From positions 149,195 through 213,194 of the forward strand of contig NZ_JABBXH010000005.1 in assembly GCF_012932965.1 (NCBI RefSeq): a DNA stretch of 64,000 bases. Reading direction: 5' to 3'. The notes beneath the pieces were generated by a model, which saw only the letters and a program-made list of their open reading frames with translations, was not told the origin of the DNA and ran no database searches. Below are positions 60,043 to 64,000 of the stretch, in pieces. The translations under genes were made by a program, and so were the position numbers. Numbering within the stretch: the first letter of the stretch is position 1; the number at the start of each line of letters is the position of its first letter. This DNA is from Thalassotalea algicola (GTDB lineage Bacteria > Pseudomonadota > Gammaproteobacteria > Enterobacterales > Alteromonadaceae).

Positions 60043-60306
60043 TTAAGATTGTGCACATTCTTCTAATGGTTGATTAACATCAGCTTCTTCGACCGACCTT
60101 TTTAACAGATAGAATCCGTTTATTAGAACCAAAATAATATTTGACACCATTCCTTGTGCTACTTCGATATGAATGTAATAGACACCCATTAATGAACAAC
60201 CTACTAACGTAGCTAATCTCAACATAAAAATATCTTTGATAAAAAATGCACCTATACATATGGCTAGTCCTATCCAGCTTAAGGCGTCAAAGAAAAGTGG
60301 GTTCAT
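60043..60306 (-). CDS. YgjV-like small inner-membrane protein
   Basis: 87 aa with three hydrophobic segments: about 6-24 (ALSWIGLAICIGAFFI), 28-46 (MLRLATLVGCSLMGVYYI) and 54-69 (VSNIILVLINGFYLL). The pattern matches YgjV/Imp-type inner-membrane proteins, with the conserved Asn-Gly in LINGFYLLKR. The tail is acidic. Function unknown. Confidence 0.6.
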   Translation of the reverse strand: MNPLFFDALSWIGLAICIGAFFIKDIFMLRLATLVGCSLMGVYYIHIEVAQGMVSNIILVLINGFYLLKRSVEEADVNQPLEECAQS

Positions 60307-60613
60307 TAGTGTGTGTTACTCCTATTGGTTAATGTGTCTTTTTAAAGGACGTGCATTATCCTGATTTGTTAATGTCCTTCAAACGAAAAAAATTAGTCGT
60401 TTATGATTAGAAAAACTAATGATTTGGTTTGGGTTTTGTATAGGTGTGCGTAGTGTTTATTGGAAAGTTATGGAGCTTAGTGACTTGGTTGTCTGTCCTA
60501 CGTCACTGTAATTTATGGAGTTATTTTATTTTTCTTGATTAGGGGGTCTATGGTTTCTGAAATATATTTGATTAATAATTGTATGGCTTAGTTGTTTCTG
60601 ATTTATAAGTGGT
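60307..60613. other. Gene-free stretch before tRNA-Arg
   Basis: 307 bases. Only trivial ORFs are present (longest clear ones 13-16 codons). A weak AAGGAC/GTCCTT inverted repeat lies near 60342-60375. I see no integrase, attachment duplication or RNA gene. Confidence 0.5.
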
Positions 60614-60690
60614 TGGCGTCTCTGGCAGGAGTTGAACCTGCGACCCTTCGCTTAGGAGGCGAATGCTCTATCCAGCTGAGCTACAGAGAC
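60614..60690 (-). tRNA. tRNA-Arg (anticodon CCU)
   Basis: On the minus strand the 77-base cloverleaf begins GTCTCTG and ends CAGAGACGCCA with an encoded CCA. D-arm GCTC...GAGC, anticodon stem TTCGC/GCGAA around loop CTCCTAA (anticodon CCT), T-arm with GGTTCAACTCC. It reads AGG codons, a rare arginine codon. Confidence 0.97.
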
Positions 60691-60794
60691 TAAATATGGA
60701 CTTTAACTTATCGGCAATTGGACTATTTTACAATGACCAACTAAGCGCTAATTACCAATGAAAATGTTTTAATAATTTAGCCTATATAAGTTGA

Positions 60795-61955
60795 CTAGTG
60801 TTTTACAGCAAGATCATCTTGTTGAATATTACCTAATAAGCCCTTATCTGCTGTAGTTGCTACTGCTGAATTTTGGAAAACCTCTGTAACTGTAACCTTA
60901 TAGGGGCTCACGTTATAGCCGGAATATAATTTACCTGTATCTGTTTTAAAGTTATTTAGATGCAGTAACGAAAATTCATCACCAAGCTTAACGCCTTGTT
61001 GTTTGCCCACATTAACGATAACCTCATTGCCGGACACTTTTATTATTCGAGAGCGGGTTTGCTGACACATCATACTTTCATCAAAATCAATGATGGCATT
61101 CTCTAACGTTCTATCTAACATTTGTCCATAAGCACTCTGCCAAAAGCTATGGCTGCTAAAGTCTATATTCTCTCGTTTGCCAAATTGCCAAGGCGCTTTA
61201 TCTTGGTATTCTTGTGCTGCCAATTGTTCGCCATTAGTTGTACTATATATATAGAAAGTAACGTTGAAATGACGTTCAAAGTTATCTTCTTGCCAAAACT
61301 GCCATTGATTCAATACTTCACCAGAAAAAGATACATCATTTATTTCGGTAAAAAGTACAAATTGGCTGTCAAATCGTTGGCCAAGTTCGATTGCCAAAGA
61401 TTTGATACTTTCTTGCTCAAAGCTTTGATTGTACCGACTAAATGGCAACTTTCTTTTGTGCGCTAACTTAATGTCGATAAATTGACTTTTACTAGTTAGC
61501 ATATTGGCAAAACGAGAAACTAGCTGTTTATCTATATTGTATATCTGTCCAATGTTAGCTTGTTCTCGTTTCATTAGATGGGCACGAGTAACTAACATCG
61601 ATTTTTTGAAGTCTGCGGCGAAGCATTGTTGTTCTTGTGGAAAGATATCCGCCCTAATGGTTACTTTGACTATATTGTCTTCAAAGGTTTCATCAACTAA
61701 TTCAACTGCATTTACAGTTCCCTTGGCTCGAATGTTAAGTTCATCTTGCGTCAGTAAACCGTTTACTACTTGCTGAACACTGCTGACTGAAGCCCCTGCA
61801 ACAAGCAAGGCTTTTTTTAATGCGTTTTCTACTGCAGATGCTCTAGCTATGCTTTTGTCACCATTTAAAATTACCGCGCTACCTTGCGTTTGATACCATT
61901 GCGCACTAGCAAATGGAGAAGTTAAAAGCAAAATGTAGATTAAAAGCAATCGCAT
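60795..61955 (-). CDS. flgT: Flagellar assembly protein FlgT
   Basis: 386 aa. Signal peptide of 18 residues (LLLTSPFASA), then the FlgT N-terminal domain (QWYQTQGSAVILNGDKSIARASAVENALKKALLVAGASV), a middle domain to about 290, and a C-terminal SH3-like domain (VIVNVGKQQGVKLGDEFSLLHL). FlgT makes the H-ring around the basal body in sodium-driven polar flagella of Vibrio and its relatives. It is divergent from flgO-flgP. Confidence 0.93.
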   Translation of the reverse strand: MRLLLIYILLLTSPFASAQWYQTQGSAVILNGDKSIARASAVENALKKALLVAGASVSSVQQVVNGLLTQDELNIRAKGTVNAVELVDETFEDNIVKVTIRADIFPQEQQCFAADFKKSMLVTRAHLMKREQANIGQIYNIDKQLVSRFANMLTSKSQFIDIKLAHKRKLPFSRYNQSFEQESIKSLAIELGQRFDSQFVLFTEINDVSFSGEVLNQWQFWQEDNFERHFNVTFYIYSTTNGEQLAAQEYQDKAPWQFGKRENIDFSSHSFWQSAYGQMLDRTLENAIIDFDESMMCQQTRSRIIKVSGNEVIVNVGKQQGVKLGDEFSLLHLNNFKTDTGKLYSGYNVSPYKVTVTEVFQNSAVATTADKGLLGNIQQDDLAVKH

Positions 61956-61993
61956 GACGTCAGTTCACCTAATATTAATGGTCTATTTATTGC

Positions 61994-62019
61994 CTATTGC
62001 ATTAGTTTAAGTGCAATAG
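61994..62019. promoter_or_regulatory. Inverted repeat between flgT and flgO
   Basis: CTATTGCA and TGCAATAG, 8-bp perfect arms with a 10-base spacer, 39 bases upstream of the flgT start. The arm spacing (18 bases centre to centre) fits a dimeric regulator bound across nearly two helical turns. The role is an inference. Confidence 0.35.
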
Positions 62020-62124
62020 AAAGCTGTTAAGCTAGATATTGATCACTGGTCGGAATATTGACTATGTGAGCATATATGACTAACTAAAGCATGAAGTGTG
62101 CCTAATTATCAAAGAAGTTATGGT

Positions 62125-62140
62125 TGGCTTAATTCCTGCA
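62125..62140 (+). promoter_or_regulatory. Sigma-54-like promoter before flgO
   Basis: TGGCTTAATTCCTGCA matches the -24/-12 pattern (TGGC, ten bases between GG and GC, TGCA). It ends 47 bases before the flgO ATG. Flagellar genes of polar-flagellated relatives are often sigma-54 dependent, which supports it. Confidence 0.5.
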
Positions 62141-62187
62141 TGACTAATATTAATTAGAAACATGTTGTATAAAGTTGAGGTGTCTCA

Positions 62188-62832
62188 ATGAAAAACTGGG
62201 CATTAGCTGCATTTATTCCGTTATTAGCTTCTTGTGCTATGAATGAAGAGCAGGATTTTTATAGTGTTAGCCACCAAAAAAAAGGTGAGATAGACAGTTA
62301 TGACTTACCCAAGCACGCGATTAATGATGTGGTAAAAGGTTTGGCGTATCAGATGCTAGAGCATAGTGCCTTCGTTACGCCTAAAACACCTATTGCTGTT
62401 GCATCATTTGTAAACTTAGAAGATCTAGAGTCTACGAACTGGCTGGGCAATCAACTTTCAGAAAACTTTGTTCACGAATTACAGCGCCACGGTATGGTTA
62501 TCGTTGACTATAAGACTACGGGCCATATTAGAGTGACAAAGGAAGGTGACTATGTATTTAGTCGGGACTGGAAAGAATTACCTGAACGACAAATAATTGA
62601 CTATGTAGTAACAGGTACCATGATGGAGCAAGAGACAGGTATCTTAGTTAATGCTCGTATGATAGGTATGCAATCTAGAGTTGTTGTCGCAAGTGCACAG
62701 TCTTTTATACCTAAGTGGGTTATAGGTGATGAAGTTTATCGCGACGAAACGGTGAGAATGAAAGACGGTATGATTATTCGAACAAGCGAAAATCTTACCG
62801 AAGATGTGCGAGCTGTGACAATTAAACAATAG
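62188..62832 (+). CDS. flgO: Flagellar H-ring protein FlgO
   Basis: 214 aa. Lipoprotein signal with lipobox LLASC (Cys16), then the FlgO domain (LAYQMLEHSAFVTPKTPIAVASFVNLEDLESTNWLGNQLSENFVHELQRHG). In Vibrio FlgO is an outer-membrane flagellar protein required for motility and sheath stability. GAGG stands before the ATG. flgP begins 8 bases downstream. Confidence 0.92.
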   Translation: MKNWALAAFIPLLASCAMNEEQDFYSVSHQKKGEIDSYDLPKHAINDVVKGLAYQMLEHSAFVTPKTPIAVASFVNLEDLESTNWLGNQLSENFVHELQRHGMVIVDYKTTGHIRVTKEGDYVFSRDWKELPERQIIDYVVTGTMMEQETGILVNARMIGMQSRVVVASAQSFIPKWVIGDEVYRDETVRMKDGMIIRTSENLTEDVRAVTIKQ

Positions 62833-62840
62833 GTATCAGC

Positions 62841-63305
62841 ATGAAAAAGTTAATGTCCACTTATATAGTACTTATTGGAACATTGTTTTTGTCTGCATGT
62901 ACCTCAGTGTATGATAAACATGTGAGTTGGCAGCCAGTTAAGCCTGAGTCATTTCCAATTGTTACTGCTGTTGGTTACGCTCCTATTAGTCTCCAAAATT
63001 CTGAACATGAAACGCAACGTATGTTGATGGCGATTAAAGCGTCAAAACTTGCCGCTTATGCGGAATTAGCGGAACAAGTCTACGGACAACAAATTGCCTC
63101 CAATATGACGATGGCCGATCTTTTGATTGAAAATAGCCAATTAAAAGCATCTGTACAAGGAGTTATCCGTGGGGCAAAAGTAATGAAAAGCTACCCTGTT
63201 GGTGACACCTACGCTACTGAGCTTACAATAGACTTTAAAGAAGTGTATGAAATCTATGTAGCTTCAATGCGTAAACAAGAAATAAAAGAAGTTACCTATT
63301 ATTAA
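62841..63305 (+). CDS. flgP: Flagellar lipoprotein FlgP
   Basis: 154 aa. Lipobox LSAC (Cys20) and an LPP20/FlgP-type domain with KASKLAAYAELAEQVYGQQI and VIRGAKVMKSYPVGDTYATELTIDFKEVYEIY. With FlgO and FlgT it builds the outer ring of the flagellar basal body. It shares a transcript with flgO. Confidence 0.92.
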   Translation: MKKLMSTYIVLIGTLFLSACTSVYDKHVSWQPVKPESFPIVTAVGYAPISLQNSEHETQRMLMAIKASKLAAYAELAEQVYGQQIASNMTMADLLIENSQLKASVQGVIRGAKVMKSYPVGDTYATELTIDFKEVYEIYVASMRKQEIKEVTYY

Positions 63306-63334
63306 GCTCTGTTCACATAAATCTAACGTTTTAT

Positions 63335-63399
63335 AAGCACTATTTATACTTGTCTGTTCAATAAATCACCGAACAGTAAAAAAGTTGCAAATAGTGCTT
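63335..63399. repeat. Nested inverted repeats after flgP
   Basis: Outer arms AAGCACTATTT (63335-63345) and AAATAGTGCTT (63389-63399) are perfect 11-bp complements; inner arms CTGTTC (63354-63359) and GAACAG (63371-63376) nest within. The outer right arm overlaps the -35 box of the first rRNA promoter. It may be the flgOP transcript end or a regulatory element. Confidence 0.6.
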
Positions 63400-63425
63400 G
63401 ATCCTTTCTCAAAAACCCCTAAAAT
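63398..63425 (+). promoter_or_regulatory. rRNA operon promoter P1
   Basis: TTGATC at 63398-63403, a 16-base spacer, TAAAAT at 63420-63425, then GCGCTCC, a GC-rich discriminator like that of stringently controlled rrn promoters. Confidence 0.7.
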
Positions 63426-63546
63426 GCGCTCCACTTCTTCAGGGAGACCTAAGAAGCTTGTTTTGAACAGTTTAGTTCCTTAATAAAGTAATTAAGCGGG
63501 TCAGATAACTTAGAAAAATAAGTTAAAGTTTTTTTTCAAAAAGTTG

Positions 63547-63574
63547 TTGACATTAAAACAGGGAAGCGTAAAAT
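63547..63574 (+). promoter_or_regulatory. rRNA operon promoter P2
   Basis: Consensus TTGACA at 63547-63552, 16-base spacer, TAAAAT at 63569-63574, then GCGCATCCGC. An A/T-rich stretch directly upstream (about 63506-63546) can act as an UP element for the alpha subunit C-terminal domain. Confidence 0.85.
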
Positions 63575-63629
63575 GCGCATCCGCTCTCAACGGTAGAGCA
63601 CACGCCAAACACGAATGTGATGTCTGGCG

Positions 63630-63657
63630 AGATTCGAAAGAATCTTTTCTTTAACAA
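63630..63657 (+). promoter_or_regulatory. rRNA leader boxB and boxA
   Basis: AGATTC-GAAA-AATCT-type tetraloop hairpin at 63630-63645 followed by TTCTTTAACAA (63647-63657), the boxA sequence bound by NusB/NusE for antitermination of rRNA transcription. Confidence 0.85.
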
Positions 63658-63829
63658 TTAGTTATCATGCAATTTGTGTGGACATTCACATGATGTTGAT
63701 TTTACCAAATAAGCTTTCTTCTTCGGAAGGGGCAAAAATTAACTCATTGAAAGTTCATACATAAAATACTTTTTAAGTTTTATATGTACAGAATTCATTG
63801 AGCTAGGTCTTAGGACCACAAACGATTTT

Positions 63830-64000
63830 AATTGAAGAGTTTGATCATGGCTCAGATTGAACGCTGGCGGCAGGCTTAACACATGCAAGTCGAGCGGAAA
63901 CGAGGAGTACTTGTACTTCGGCGTCGAGCGGCGGACGGGTGAGTAATGCTTGGGAATATGCCTTGAGGTGGGGGACAACAGTTGGAAACGACTGCTAATA
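63830..64000 (+). rRNA. rrs: 16S ribosomal RNA, 5' part
   Basis: Begins with AATTGAAGAGTTTGATCATGG, the universal 5' start, then the CTGGCGGCAGGCTTAACACATGCAAG block and V1 region. The gene continues beyond the window. The visible sequence resembles Colwelliaceae (Alteromonadales). Confidence 0.98.

Larger units (their letters stand above)
63306..63829 (+). other. rRNA operon promoter and leader region
   Basis: 524 bases between flgP and 16S rRNA holding the nested inverted repeat, tandem promoters, and boxB/boxA described separately. A CTTC-TTCG-GAAG tetraloop lies at about 63717-63728. No protein-coding gene. Confidence 0.85.

Noticed and set aside
60614..60690. tRNA-Arg as an integration site of a mobile element
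   Set aside because: No integrase, no duplicated tRNA end and only ordinary chromosomal genes on both sides.
63739..63978. A 79-residue minus-strand ORF at the right edge
   Set aside because: It overlaps the 16S rRNA gene and its leader, and its sequence is the complement of rRNA.

Overview
The window looks like chromosome of a marine gammaproteobacterium of the order Alteromonadales, most likely family Colwelliaceae (Thalassotalea or Colwellia type). This rests on the AT-rich composition, the 5' end of a 16S rRNA gene at the right edge, and gene orders shared with other marine gammaproteobacteria: ribH-nusB-thiL-pgpA; tkt-epd-pgk-fba followed by mscS; the Bat operon; fadI-fadJ; and flgT next to flgO-flgP. 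The genus is an inference, because only about 170 bases of 16S are visible.

Layout, left to right. Bases 1-5000 are an accessory patch: a beta-propeller lipoprotein gene broken by a stop codon three codons after its lipobox cysteine, a GH88-type unsaturated glucuronyl hydrolase lipoprotein, a lipoprotein that may be a polysaccharide lyase, and a small membrane protein. Bases 5100-7500 hold ribH-nusB-thiL-pgpA. Bases 7500-11800 (minus strand) hold serA, rpiA, a 5-formyl-THF cyclo-ligase and a POT peptide transporter. Bases 12100-20200 hold galU and then a sulfate-activation operon (cysD, cysN, an SLC13-type transporter, cysC, a DHH phosphoesterase) followed by galE. Bases 20200-31550 (minus) hold an EAL-HDOD protein, putP, an ECF sigma/anti-sigma pair and a six-gene MoxR/Bat operon. 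fadI-fadJ follow behind a FadR-like operator. Bases 35390-36100 carry three very small genes, including a two-ORF unit whose first product ends in five copies of a nine-residue basic repeat. Bases 36200-43700 (minus) hold a 1518-residue propeller-PAS-GGDEF-EAL sensor and an M16 protease. Bases 43900-48250 hold sixA, smrB, prmB, aroC and an MFS transporter. Bases 48270-55800 (minus) hold a DUF481 porin-like protein, mscS, and central carbon genes. Bases 56000-59720 hold a MASE1/CHASE hybrid-kinase-like protein that lacks its phosphorylation residues, and a 2-hydroxyacid dehydrogenase. The right end holds tRNA-Arg(CCU), the flagellar H-ring genes flgT/flgO/flgP and the promoters, leader and first bases of an rRNA operon.

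How genes work together: cysDN and cysC turn imported sulfate into APS and PAPS; the SLC13 transporter probably supplies sulfate, and the DHH phosphoesterase is a good candidate for removing the by-product PAP. GalU and GalE interconvert UDP-sugars. The Bat operon joins a MoxR ATPase to von Willebrand-A proteins in the inner membrane and periplasm. FadI and FadJ form the anaerobic-type beta-oxidation complex.

The least explained element is the two-ORF unit at 35665-36014. The five repeats differ only by synonymous changes, the last repeat copy carries codons that form a ribosome binding site for a 34-residue ORF starting inside its stop codon, and the first ORF's own ribosome binding site lies in a 9-bp hairpin. 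Other points of interest are the degenerate hybrid kinase, the DHH gene in the sulfate operon, and a 13-bp hairpin abutting the putP start codon.
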